Shown piece after piece: positions 1 to 6,346 of a DNA stretch of 7,202 nucleotides. Where the stretch lies: contig JAUVRU010000088.1 of NCBI GenBank assembly GCA_030597485.1, positions 1 to 7,202 on the forward strand. Direction: 5' to 3'. The notes beneath the pieces were generated by a model that worked only from the letters and a program-made list of their open reading frames with translations, did no database searches and was not told the DNA's origin. The first letter of the stretch is position 1. Each line of letters opens with the position of its first letter. A program made the translations under genes and the position numbers. Source of the stretch: Anaerolineae bacterium (GTDB lineage Bacteria > Chloroflexota > Anaerolineae > 4572-78 > NAK82).

Positions 1-185
1 CACGGAAGGGACTACCCCTCACCCTGAAGCAGGTCGGACAGGGTGGCGGGCGAAGACCGGGCATTGACGTTCGACCCACCCCCGCGAACAGGTGAACTTT
101 CACCGACATGTGCGTTCGCCACGATTCTACCACAGAAGCTACGTTGACCCAATTGGACACTTGTCCCATTTCCGCTCCACCTGTG
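1..185. other. Intergenic end of window, no supported gene
   Basis: This stretch follows the stop codon of the large minus-strand gene. No stem followed by a T-run is visible, so I cannot name a terminator. There are small inverted repeats: CACCCTG at 20-26 with CAGGGTG at 39-45, GGTGAA/TTCACC at 91-104, and GGACA/TGTCC at 155-166. On the minus strand TAGAAT (complement of 124-129) lies 17 bases after TTGGGT, a weak promoter-like pair that could serve a gene beyond the left edge; a minus-strand frame is open from an ATG at 109 to the edge. On the plus strand a frame runs from the edge to a TGA at 93-95 and could be the tail of a convergent gene. Neither frame is long enough to judge. Confidence 0.4.
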
Positions 186-1664
186 TCAGTGCCCGGGTGT
201 GCCTGGAAGCACACGGTCCCGCAGTCGATCCAACGGCAGTAGCCGCCACACCAGATTCATGTCTGGCTGTCTGAAGCCTCTCGCCAGGGCCAGAGTCACG
301 AAATACACAACGCCGCCCAGCGCCAGTAGCACCAGCGCATTGGAGTCCCGCACCTGCCATAGGGCCGCGCCCATCGTCGCGGAGGCCAGCGCTGGCCGCC
401 AGGCAACATCAATCCAGGGCACATGACACAAGTTCTTGCGCACCGCGTAGTAGAACGGTATGAGCAATGCCCACTCACTGAAGATGGTGGTCACGGCTGC
501 CGCCTGGTAACCGTAGCGTGGAATGAGATACAGGTTCACGCCCACGTTGAACACGACGCCAATGATGAACGCTTTGGTCAAGAAATGCTGCTGATCGATA
601 GCGATCAGCACGTATTGAGTAACCTGATTGATGAAACTGAAGGGCAAGAACCAGATCAGTATCTGTAGCGCAATCATCGAATCAGGCAGATACTGGCTGC
701 CGCCCAAGATGAGGATCAGCTCACGGGCAATGAAGGGCGTGCCCACAGAGATGGGCAACGCGATCATCAGCAACAGACGCAGCGACAGGATGTAGGAGCG
801 GACCAGCGAATCGCGGGCAGTCTTGGCGTAGCGACTCATCAGCGGGAAGAGAGCCAGCGTGAAATACGAAGGAATGATGTTTATGCCGTCGATGTACTTG
901 TAGGCTGCGCCGTAGAAGCCAACCGCCCGGTCGCCCCACGTCGGCTGCAGTATGAGAATGTCGATACGGAAGAAAAGAGTTGCCAGCAGATGATTGATCA
1001 TTAGAGGCAACGATTCGCCCATCATGTGTCGCCGCAGCCCAGGGTCATTGTCAAATTCGGGACGGAAGACCTTGCGCCACAGCAGGGACCCCAACACAAT
1101 TACCGAGGCGGTATTCGCCACCACTGAGACGCCTGCCAGCCCGATAACACCGCCTCCCAGCAGCAGGGCCAATGCCCCCAGGCTGACGCGGATGACGGTC
1201 GTGACAGTGGAAATCGCTGCTGGATATTCTGCCTTTTCATAGCCATAGAAGAGCGCGGTCAGTGCATCAGAGATGTTGCTCAGGAAAAGCCCGACAGCGA
1301 ACAGTCCAACCGCTATCACCGTCTCCGGGGCCACGCCGCCAAAGACGACGTAGAGCCACAGAGCTATTCCCATCAACGGCAGAGATGCCATCCACAAGAG
1401 TGCCCGCAGAATGGTCACATTCGAAAAATAGGCATTGCCCTGGGTGCGGTTACGGGCTACCTCGCGGGTCAGCAACGTCCCCAGCCCAAAGCGGGTGAGA
1501 ATCTCGGCATAGCCAATGAACACCACGGCAAACTGGAAACGCCCTGCTCCCTCGGGCGTCAATATACGAAGCATAAGCAACGCAAAGGCAAAATCGACCA
1601 TGCGGTTAATCAGTGCCATTGCCATCGGGGCCAGGCTGTTCTTGGCAATGCGCTTCATCGGCAT
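186..1664 (-). other. C-terminal flippase unit of the fusion (possible internal start)
   Basis: This part, residues 959-1450, has the length of a complete stand-alone Wzx/RfbX-like flippase, about 490 residues, and begins with a typical N-terminus (positively charged MKRIAKNS followed by a membrane helix and the RILTPEGAGRFQF stretch). Such proteins move lipid-linked sugars or oligosaccharides across the cytoplasmic membrane. Two in-frame ATG codons lie at the junction (first bases 1664 and 1658 on the minus strand). A weak purine-rich stretch, GGCGGA, lies 4 bases before the first of them. Separate translation of the flippase from the same message is therefore conceivable. The reading frame is open from the YfhO part with no stop, so fusion is the simplest reading. 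Confidence 0.7.
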
Positions 1665-4538
1665 ATCGTCCGCCGATTCACGGTACAGCTTTCCCCACCC
1701 CCACTGACCGAGCAGCAACAGCGTGATGACCCCTGCCAGGAAACTGACATACAGGCCCAGCTTGAAGCTCATAGGGGTGTACTTGAAGCGGACCTTCCAC
1801 TCCCCAGCATCATGATGGACCGCCCGGAAATTGCCATCCGCTCTGTAGATCGTCACCTCAGTTTCCTGATTGGCTATTTGGCCATTGTCATTTGCTATCT
1901 GTCTATATGCCTTCCATCCCGGGAAGTAGCTGTCAGCCAGCACCAGCCAGCCTGGCTCGTCCAGCGATACGCGAAGGAGGACTTCATTGGCAGCGTAACT
2001 CGTGACCGTCGCCGGTTGGACGATGCAGTTCTCAGTCTGGTATCCTGGCTCCGCCAGTGCCCCAGTCGCCTCGTCAGGTTCGAGGATGACCTGGCAGCGG
2101 GGGTTGAGGCTGCGGAGCGCGTAGTCCATCTTCTCCGCTGGCACCTGCTCTGCATAGGGAACCACGAAAGCACGGGGCAGCGCGTCTAGGTTCTCGTACA
2201 CGCGCAGCTCGCCCTCGTAGACCAGCCGGTAGCCATCATTGGGGATGTCCTGGGTGGTCAGTACGTAGCGGACGCCGAGCAGGTCGAGCAGTGCCGAATC
2301 CAGGGCGTGATAGCCAGGCGAATAAATCGGGGCAATACGGTTGTAGAGCAAGTCACCCTGCTCCTGGATGAGGTTCATGTAGCGGGCGAACTGGGCAGGG
2401 ATGATCGAATCATAACCGCGCACATCCTGAAGATCCCAATACATGCCACTGTTGGCTATCAAGGGATGGGGCTCCCCAGGCACATCGAAGGTCGTGATTC
2501 GGAAATGAGGATCCTCGGCCTGCCGCGCCGACAGCCAGTCAACCACCGGGGGACGAAAATGGAGCAAGGCCGGATCGGATGCTGGGTTGAAGCCATATCC
2601 TGCCGCCAACAGGTCCAGCGCCACCACTGCCACGGCCAGCGGCTGCCAGGCTGGCATCTTGCCCAATCTCCCTGGCAGTGGCAGGAAAATAGGGCAGCGG
2701 CTGATACGCAGGATGACACCGGCTGCCATGACAAACAGGAAGAATTTCAGCAGATTCACCCACTGATAGCCCAGAAACTGTCTTCCGTCGGCGAAGGCAT
2801 TCTGGGCTAGTCCCGACCGGTCCAACGCCATTTGCGCCAGTTCGATGAACGGTCCGGGAAGAACCAGGACCAGCAACAGCACCGCCAGGCCCGCCAACCC
2901 ACCCCAGAAGGTCAGCCAGCCAACACGCAGGCTGAAGGTGTACAGTGAGAAGGCTGGCGCGTGGGTCTGTTTGTCTCGGGCATCGGCTTCGTCGGTTGGG
3001 CTTACGTGGCGCTCCAGATACATCACCCCAATGCCAGCCAGCACGGCGATGCTGAGGGTGAAGGGATATATCCATCGGAAGGGCGAGTGCAACTGATTCC
3101 AGAAGGGGAGGCCATAATAGAGGAGCGCGTAGAGTGGCGTGCCAAAGGCAAAAAGCAGCGACAGGACAGCGAGCAACGCGAAGATCCATACCTGGGGCGA
3201 GCCGTCACCAGCATATTGCCCACCGTCACCGCCTGCTACGGCCAAGTTGTCACCAGTGGGGCGGGCATGCTGCCCGCCGTCACCGTCCGCTACGGCCAGG
3301 TTGTCACCCGTAGGGCGGGCATGTTGCCCGCCGTCGCCATCTGCTACGGCCAGGCTGTCACGCTGCAAGCGTGACCTACGAGTGAGTATCCATCCGGCGA
3401 CTGCCACCACTGCCAGCAGCAATGGCAGGATACCCACATATGCGCCTGCCTCCACGCTGGTCTTGGTATCCCAACCGGTACAATAAGGACAGAGTGGATT
3501 GATCTGACCGTGAGCATTCAACTCAATCGGCAGCCAGCGGCGAGTCACCACGTCGAAGAAGGCATGATGGCTCGGATTGCCGAAGAAATCAGGGATCAAG
3601 AAGGAGATAGCGCGCCGGGCAGGGAGTGCCCAGCCAACCACGTCAGCATACGTCACCGAACCTACCCGGAAGTTGTGGCTGGCCACCTCATAGAGGGGGA
3701 TGAACTGAACGGCCCCCAATCCCACGCCCAACAGCACCATGACTAGCAGCCAGACTCCGATGCGTGCTGTCGGCCCCCATACTCGCTGGCCTCGCCACAG
3801 GACGATCAGCCGACAGACGGCGTAAAACCCGCTGACCAGCAGCGTGTAGTAGGTGATCTCAACGTGACCAGCCAACATCTGGATTCCCAACGCCAGCGCA
3901 CCCACCACCACATAAGGGGCAGGGGAGTAATCTGTGGTGCCCTTCTCTTCTTGCTTGCGAACGATGACCTCAATCATCGCCAGCAGCAACGGCAGCCAGG
4001 CGGCTGCCGCGATAATCATGGTGAAGACGACGCTGACGACGAAAAATGTGCTTAACTGGTAGATTATGCCGCCGAGCAACCCACCCAGCCGGCTCACGCC
4101 TGACACGCGCAGAAACACGTACAAGGACAGACCGGCCAGCCAGAGCTGGACGACGGTGAACCACCCGTAAGCCTTGGCCAACGGGACCACGTAGAATATG
4201 AGACTCAAAGGATAGAGCGCTGAGTGCTGACCATTGGCCAGGAACGGATGGCCAGCGAAAAGATAGGGATCCCACAGGGGAACAGCTCGATTCTGAAGAC
4301 TCTGAAGAGCGAACCGCTTCCAGACATAATTCTCCAGAATTAGGTCAGAGAGGAGAGCATTGTGGGGACGGCCTACTCCCAACTCGTCGGCAAAGGAAGC
4401 CCATGGTTCGCCGACGAACAGATTGTCAACCGGGAGCAGGGTGCGAGGGCCCAGGCTAACCGGCCCCAGCAACAGGAGCGGCAGGATAAAAAGGAGGAGG
4501 GCAATCAGCGCATCCTGCCGGATTATGCGCCCGCGCAA
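186..4538 (-). CDS. YfhO-type membrane glycosyltransferase fused to a Wzx/MVF-type flippase
   Basis: A 1450-residue polytopic membrane protein made of two units that are normally separate proteins. Residues 1 to about 958 resemble YfhO-family proteins (GT-C-like fold, predicted to use polyprenyl-phosphate sugars). They show a first membrane helix near 10-30, an outer loop with acidic residues D38, D65 and D90 and the motif WDPYLFAGHPFLANGQ (89-104), then about a dozen further helices. A soluble outer domain follows at about 660-925 (LLGVRYVLTT, GWLVLADSYFPGWKAY), then a last helix near 925-945. Residues 959-1450 form a full-length flippase of the polysaccharide-export (MVF) superfamily, with the start-like stretch MPMKRIAKNSLAP and the motif ILTPEGAGRFQF. 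The start is TTG with AGGAG 8 bases upstream; the upstream glycosyltransferase ends 11 bases before it, so the two genes form an operon. Two in-frame repeat insertions lie in the YfhO part (residues about 392-444 and 880-890). The acceptor is unknown. An assembly error joining two genes is possible but not indicated. Confidence 0.85.
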   Translation of the reverse strand: MRGRIIRQDALIALLLFILPLLLLGPVSLGPRTLLPVDNLFVGEPWASFADELGVGRPHNALLSDLILENYVWKRFALQSLQNRAVPLWDPYLFAGHPFLANGQHSALYPLSLIFYVVPLAKAYGWFTVVQLWLAGLSLYVFLRVSGVSRLGGLLGGIIYQLSTFFVVSVVFTMIIAAAAWLPLLLAMIEVIVRKQEEKGTTDYSPAPYVVVGALALGIQMLAGHVEITYYTLLVSGFYAVCRLIVLWRGQRVWGPTARIGVWLLVMVLLGVGLGAVQFIPLYEVASHNFRVGSVTYADVVGWALPARRAISFLIPDFFGNPSHHAFFDVVTRRWLPIELNAHGQINPLCPYCTGWDTKTSVEAGAYVGILPLLLAVVAVAGWILTRRSRLQRDSLAVADGDGGQHARPTGDNLAVADGDGGQHARPTGDNLAVAGGDGGQYAGDGSPQVWIFALLAVLSLLFAFGTPLYALLYYGLPFWNQLHSPFRWIYPFTLSIAVLAGIGVMYLERHVSPTDEADARDKQTHAPAFSLYTFSLRVGWLTFWGGLAGLAVLLLVLVLPGPFIELAQMALDRSGLAQNAFADGRQFLGYQWVNLLKFFLFVMAAGVILRISRCPIFLPLPGRLGKMPAWQPLAVAVVALDLLAAGYGFNPASDPALLHFRPPVVDWLSARQAEDPHFRITTFDVPGEPHPLIANSGMYWDLQDVRGYDSIIPAQFARYMNLIQEQGDLLYNRIAPIYSPGYHALDSALLDLLGVRYVLTTQDIPNDGYRLVYEGELRVYENLDALPRAFVVPYAEQVPAEKMDYALRSLNPRCQVILEPDEATGALAEPGYQTENCIVQPATVTSYAANEVLLRVSLDEPGWLVLADSYFPGWKAYRQIANDNGQIANQETEVTIYRADGNFRAVHHDAGEWKVRFKYTPMSFKLGLYVSFLAGVITLLLLGQWGWGKLYRESADDMPMKRIAKNSLAPMAMALINRMVDFAFALLMLRILTPEGAGRFQFAVVFIGYAEILTRFGLGTLLTREVARNRTQGNAYFSNVTILRALLWMASLPLMGIALWLYVVFGGVAPETVIAVGLFAVGLFLSNISDALTALFYGYEKAEYPAAISTVTTVIRVSLGALALLLGGGVIGLAGVSVVANTASVIVLGSLLWRKVFRPEFDNDPGLRRHMMGESLPLMINHLLATLFFRIDILILQPTWGDRAVGFYGAAYKYIDGINIIPSYFTLALFPLMSRYAKTARDSLVRSYILSLRLLLMIALPISVGTPFIARELILILGGSQYLPDSMIALQILIWFLPFSFINQVTQYVLIAIDQQHFLTKAFIIGVVFNVGVNLYLIPRYGYQAAAVTTIFSEWALLIPFYYAVRKNLCHVPWIDVAWRPALASATMGAALWQVRDSNALVLLALGGVVYFVTLALARGFRQPDMNLVWRLLPLDRLRDRVLPGTPGH
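1869..1903 (-). repeat. Heptamer-based in-frame repeat in the YfhO outer domain
   Basis: Read on the minus strand, the segment splits into 7-base units GACAGAT, AGCAAAT, GACAATG, GCCAAAT and AGCCAAT. It encodes QIANDNG-QIANQ, a 7-residue direct repeat at residues 880-891, placed between the conserved PGWKAY stretch and the TIYRADGNFRAV stretch. In the relatives I know, this spot is a short turn (inference). Twenty-one bases, three heptamers, equal seven codons, so growth by threes keeps the frame. The units resemble those in the csoR-copZ gap. Confidence 0.6.
3208..3364 (-). repeat. 54-bp tandem repeat, about 2.9 copies, with internal hairpins
   Basis: The landmark CTACGGCCA recurs on the plus strand at 3236, 3290 and 3344, exactly 54 bases apart, and sequence between the landmarks is nearly identical. 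Two units each hold a perfect inverted repeat, GGCGGGCA, then TGC or TGT, then TGCCCGCC (3260-3278 and 3314-3332). On the minus strand the array encodes an 18-residue repeat, LAVADGDGGQHARPTGDN, at about residues 392-444 of the YfhO unit. It sits in a hydrophilic loop right after the positively charged TRRSRLQR, so the loop is probably cytoplasmic. Because 54 is a multiple of three, copies can be gained or lost without breaking the frame. Confidence 0.9.
3357..3375. repeat. Perfect 8-bp hairpin beside the 54-bp array
   Basis: GTCACGCT (3357-3364), loop GCA, and AGCGTGAC (3368-3375) form a perfect inverted repeat with a three-base loop. It has the same architecture as the two hairpins inside the 54-bp units but a different sequence, and it marks the right edge of the array. 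It lies inside the coding region (residues about 388-394). Confidence 0.75.
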
Positions 4539-4546
4539 TGCAAGGA

Positions 4547-4551
4547 CTCCT
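4547..4551 (-). promoter_or_regulatory. Shine-Dalgarno AGGAG overlapping the upstream stop codon
   Basis: On the minus strand the GT2 gene ends in TAG (4552-4550), and AGGAG starts inside that stop. Eight bases follow, then the TTG codon of the fusion gene. This site decides the start of the large gene and suggests that the two genes are translationally coupled. Confidence 0.75.
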
Positions 4552-5302
4552 AATCCTGAGCTTCGATTGGGCGAGGTAGGGGCTTCAGATGGCGATGGCG
4601 CCAGCCGATCTCAAACACGCGTATGGCCGCCTCAATCTTCACTGGCACAGACATCTTGCTCTGGCCGATGCGACGATCCTCGAAGTAGATAGGGGTTTCC
4701 AGCACGCGCAGCCCGATTCTCTCAGCCACATACGCCATTTCCACCTGGAACACGTAACCATTGGACCGAATGCGCTCCAATCCCAGCTGCCTGAGGGCAC
4801 TGCTTCGCCAACACTTGAAGCCAGCGGTTGCGTCGGTGGCACGCATACCCAGTATCAGGCGCACCCAAACGGAGTTGGCCCACCAGCTCAGGAACCAGCG
4901 TCCCCACCCCCATCGCTCATCGATTCGTCCGCCTTCCACATAACGCGAGCCCACTACCACATCACAGTCCTTGATAAGCTCAAGGAAGGTGGGGATATAC
5001 GTCGGCGAGTGGGAGAAATCGGCGTCCATCTGGACGACGAAGTCAGCCCCGTGCTCCAAAGCCCACGTGAAGCCCTGCACGTAGGCGGTGCCCAGTCCCA
5101 GCTTGCCTGGACGATGTATGACACAAATCGTGCCCGGGTAGCGCTGGACAAGGTCATCTGCCACGTCACCTGTGCCGTCAGGGGACGCGTCGTCCACAAC
5201 TAACAGCTCAAGTCCCTCAATGCCCAATGCCAGAAGTTCGGCAGCGATTGCGGGAAGGTTGTCAGCCTCGTTATAGGTGGGAACCACGACGATGAGTTTC
5301 AT
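4550..5302 (-). CDS. GT2 glycosyltransferase, polyprenol-phosphate mannose synthase type
   Basis: A 250-residue cytoplasmic family-2 glycosyltransferase like DPM1. Enzymes of this type move mannose (sometimes another sugar) from a nucleotide sugar to polyprenyl or dolichyl phosphate, giving the donor used by GT-C enzymes. Visible motifs are [13 protein letters not shown] (5-17), [10 protein letters not shown] (35-44), the metal-binding DAD at 93-95 in [17 protein letters not shown] (118-125), [10 protein letters not shown] (157-166), and near the end GYVFQVEM and [12 protein letters not shown]. No C-terminal membrane helices follow, as in the catalytic-only DPM type. I chose the ATG at 5302 because a GTG at 5401 in the same frame coincides with the predicted transcription start and its extra 33 residues precede the family's usual N-terminus. 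No good Shine-Dalgarno site precedes the ATG. The downstream gene starts 11 bases after the stop. The sugar cannot be told from sequence alone; mannose or glucose are the best guesses. Confidence 0.88.
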   Translation of the reverse strand: MKLIVVVPTYNEADNLPAIAAELLALGIEGLELLVVDDASPDGTGDVADDLVQRYPGTICVIHRPGKLGLGTAYVQGFTWALEHGADFVVQMDADFSHSPTYIPTFLELIKDCDVVVGSRYVEGGRIDERWGWGRWFLSWWANSVWVRLILGMRATDATAGFKCWRSSALRQLGLERIRSNGYVFQVEMAYVAERIGLRVLETPIYFEDRRIGQSKMSVPVKIEAAIRVFEIGWRHRHLKPLPRPIEAQD

Positions 5303-5397
5303 AAGCAAACAACTGTGGGGAACGGACAGGCAGGACAGCAAACAACAGTCGAGAGCCGCCGCCCCCGAACGATCTTTCTCCCTGTCTGCGTTCAACA
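5303..5397 (-). promoter_or_regulatory. About 95-base leader of the GT2 operon with direct repeats
   Basis: Between the predicted transcription start and the ATG at 5302 lies a leader with a 10-base direct repeat, AGCAAACAAC on the plus strand at 5304-5313 and 5337-5346, 33 bases apart. A plus-strand GGACAG is also doubled (5324-5329 and 5333-5338). No ribosome site or known riboswitch is recognisable. The leader frame is open in phase with the gene. Confidence 0.45.
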
Positions 5398-5403
5398 GCA
5401 CAG

Positions 5404-5432
5404 ATTATACTATGAGGGACCACAAATGACAA
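5404..5432 (-). promoter_or_regulatory. Sigma-70-like promoter of the GT2/YfhO-flippase operon
   Basis: On the minus strand TTGTCA (complement of 5427-5432) is followed after exactly 17 bases by a perfect TATAAT (complement of 5404-5409). The transcription start should fall near 5397. The -35 box differs from consensus at one base. The position rules against the GTG at 5401 as the true start of the GT2 gene. Confidence 0.75.
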
Positions 5433-5539
5433 GATATCTTCAAGACGGGATTTCGTAGCAGTTCTGATATGCCTGTGAGGTTCTCAGATGCCCGCTACGG
5501 CCTTTGCTGAAACCATCAGCCCCATGCCTGCCTGGCGAC

Positions 5540-5564
5540 CCCGCCTCGTACTCAGCGAGGCGGG
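5540..5564. repeat. 9-bp hairpin in the divergent intergenic region
   Basis: CCCGCCTCG (5540-5548), loop TACTCAG, and CGAGGCGGG (5556-5564) form a perfect stem between the two divergent promoters. There is no T-run on either side, so it does not look like an intrinsic terminator. Its role is unknown. The rest of 5433-5624 shows no gene I can support. Confidence 0.6.
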
Positions 5565-5624
5565 ATACGGTGGAGATTGCTGCTGCTCTTTTGCTTCGAA
5601 ATCCCCGAGAGGCCCGGAGACCTA

Positions 5625-5653
5625 TTGACAACAGCTTCCATGTATGGTAGAAT
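5625..5653 (+). promoter_or_regulatory. Sigma-70-like promoter of the copper operon
   Basis: A consensus TTGACA (5625-5630) is followed after exactly 17 bases by TAGAAT (5648-5653), one base off consensus. Transcription should start near 5660, just before the putative CsoR operator, so bound repressor could block initiation or clearance. Confidence 0.8.
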
Positions 5654-5664
5654 ATGATCGGACT

Positions 5665-5691
5665 TACCCCTCCCCCATAGGGGGGGGATAT
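5665..5691 (+). promoter_or_regulatory. Putative CsoR operator (C-tract/G-tract inverted repeat)
   Basis: CCCCTCCCCC (5667-5676), centre ATA, then eight G (5680-5687), flanked by TA and ATAT, makes an imperfect palindrome. Known CsoR operators are pseudopalindromes with C-tract and G-tract half-sites flanked by A/T, and this one lies just downstream of the predicted start of the csoR message. Binding by the apo-repressor with release by Cu(I) is established for the family; its use here is inferred. Confidence 0.75.
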
Positions 5692-5707
5692 AGTGAGAGG
5701 CCAGTCT

Positions 5708-5986
5708 ATGACAGACGAGACGACGACTGATATAGTGAATCGACTGAAGAGCATCGAAGGCCACATGCGTGGTATTCAGCGCATGGTGGAGAATGGCGAC
5801 TACTGCATCGACATCGTCAACCAGCTGTTGGCCGTGCAGCGCGCCATGCAGAGGGTCAACAGCCTGGTGCTCGAACGCCACCTGCATACCTGCGTGACCA
5901 CGGCTATCCGGGGCGACGATCCGGCCGAACGCGAGCGGGTTATCGGCGAGATCATGGACGTGTTCGAGGCAAGCGGCAAAATGTAA
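5708..5986 (+). CDS. csoR: CsoR copper-sensing transcriptional repressor
   Basis: A 92-residue all-helical DNA-binding repressor of the CsoR/RcnR family (DUF156). The apo form binds the operator of copper-efflux genes; Cu(I) binding releases it. The copper site is intact: C33, H58 and C62 give Cys-x24-His-x3-Cys, the spacing of the Mycobacterium tuberculosis copper sensor, which argues against the persulfide sensor CstR (no His) and the nickel sensor RcnR. The conserved stretch RLKSIEGHMRGIQRM (12-26) is the family's DNA-binding helix region. I chose ATG 5708 because GAGAGG (5695-5700) lies 7 bases before it; a GTG at 5693 overlaps that site and would add five residues. A consensus promoter and a likely operator precede it, so it should repress itself and the copZ-copA genes behind it. 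Confidence 0.93.
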   Translation: MTDETTTDIVNRLKSIEGHMRGIQRMVENGDYCIDIVNQLLAVQRAMQRVNSLVLERHLHTCVTTAIRGDDPAERERVIGEIMDVFEASGKM

Positions 5987-6048
5987 GCAATCAGCAATTA
6001 GCGGTCAGCAGTCAGCCGCCCGCCTACACCAGGCGGCAGTTAGCGATC
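5986..6048 (+). repeat. Phased heptamer repeat array after csoR
   Basis: Starting on the last base of the csoR stop, units AGCAATC, AGCAATT, AGCGGTC, AGCAGTC and AGCCGCC follow at 5986, 5993, 6000, 6007 and 6014. The phase is still kept at 6035 (GGCAGTT) and 6042 (AGCGATC). Between them CCGCCT (6020-6025), loop ACACC, and AGGCGG (6031-6036) form a small hairpin. No T-run follows it, so a terminator is unlikely. Confidence 0.7.
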
Positions 6049-6093
6049 AAAGTGAAACAGAGGCGCCCATCGCTCGACCAGATGCTAGAACCC

Positions 6094-6114
6094 GATTGCT
6101 GAACGCTGACGGCT
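6094..6114 (-). repeat. Inverted heptamer units before copZ
   Basis: On the minus strand the units AGCCGTC, AGCGTTC and AGCAATC follow one another (complements of 6108-6114, 6101-6107 and 6094-6100). They match the plus-strand array after csoR, for example TAGCGGTCAGCAGTCAGC against TAGCCGTCAGCGTTCAGC. The two arrays could pair in the transcript and enclose about 80 bases between csoR and copZ. No promoter or CsoR-type operator is evident in this gap. Confidence 0.65.
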
Positions 6115-6136
6115 ATTGGAATTGGAGGATAGTGCT

Positions 6137-6346
6137 ATGGCAACCAAAACCTTTGAGGTCCCGAATATCACCTGCGGCCATTGCGTCGCCACCATTGAGC
6201 GCGAGGTTGGTGAGCTGGCAGGCGTGGCGTCGGTCAAGGCCGACGAAACGACGAAGATGGTCACCGTCGACTGGGGAGACTCGGCCACTGACTGGGAGAC
6301 CATCCGTGCCCTGCTGGAGGAGATCAACTACCCGCCGGAGCGTTAG
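6137..6346 (+). CDS. copZ: CopZ-like copper chaperone (HMA domain)
   Basis: A 69-residue cytoplasmic heavy-metal-associated domain protein. Such chaperones bind Cu(I) with two cysteines and hand it to CopA and to CsoR. The binding motif ITCGHC (11-16) carries C13 and C16; the methionine usual at the first place is isoleucine, a variant I recall from this kind of small chaperone. The end INYPPE (63-68) matches the usual tyrosine loop near the metal site. Start ATG 6137 has GGAGG (6124-6128) 8 bases upstream; a TTG at 6116 in frame lacks such support. The stop TAG touches the ATG of copA directly, and copA's GGAG lies inside this gene, so the two are surely co-expressed. No own promoter is apparent, so it probably relies on the csoR promoter. 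Confidence 0.9.
   Translation: MATKTFEVPNITCGHCVATIEREVGELAGVASVKADETTKMVTVDWGDSATDWETIRALLEEINYPPER

Noticed and set aside
2307..2810. Plus-strand open frame of 167 codons
   Set aside because: It lies wholly inside the YfhO coding region on the other strand, and its product shows no recognisable family features.
2539..3189. Minus-strand open frame of 216 codons
   Set aside because: It is another frame of the same strand as the YfhO unit, whose frame carries the family motifs and membrane helices.
3208..3375. Regular repeats that might be a CRISPR array
   Set aside because: The units are directly adjacent at a 54-base period with no unique spacers, and they are read in frame within a long gene.
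4589..5203. Plus-strand open frame of 204 codons
   Set aside because: It is antisense to the clearly recognised GT2 glycosyltransferase and has no recognisable domain.
4550..5401. Longer GT2 protein from the GTG at 5401
   Set aside because: The predicted transcription start coincides with that codon, and the extra 33 residues precede the standard [12 protein letters not shown] start of the family.
5540..5564. Hairpin as an intrinsic terminator
   Set aside because: No T-run follows the stem on either strand, and it lies upstream of both divergent operons.
6020..6036. Terminator between csoR and copZ
   Set aside because: The stem has only 6 bp and no T-run, and copZ-copA has no other visible promoter, so read-through is more likely.
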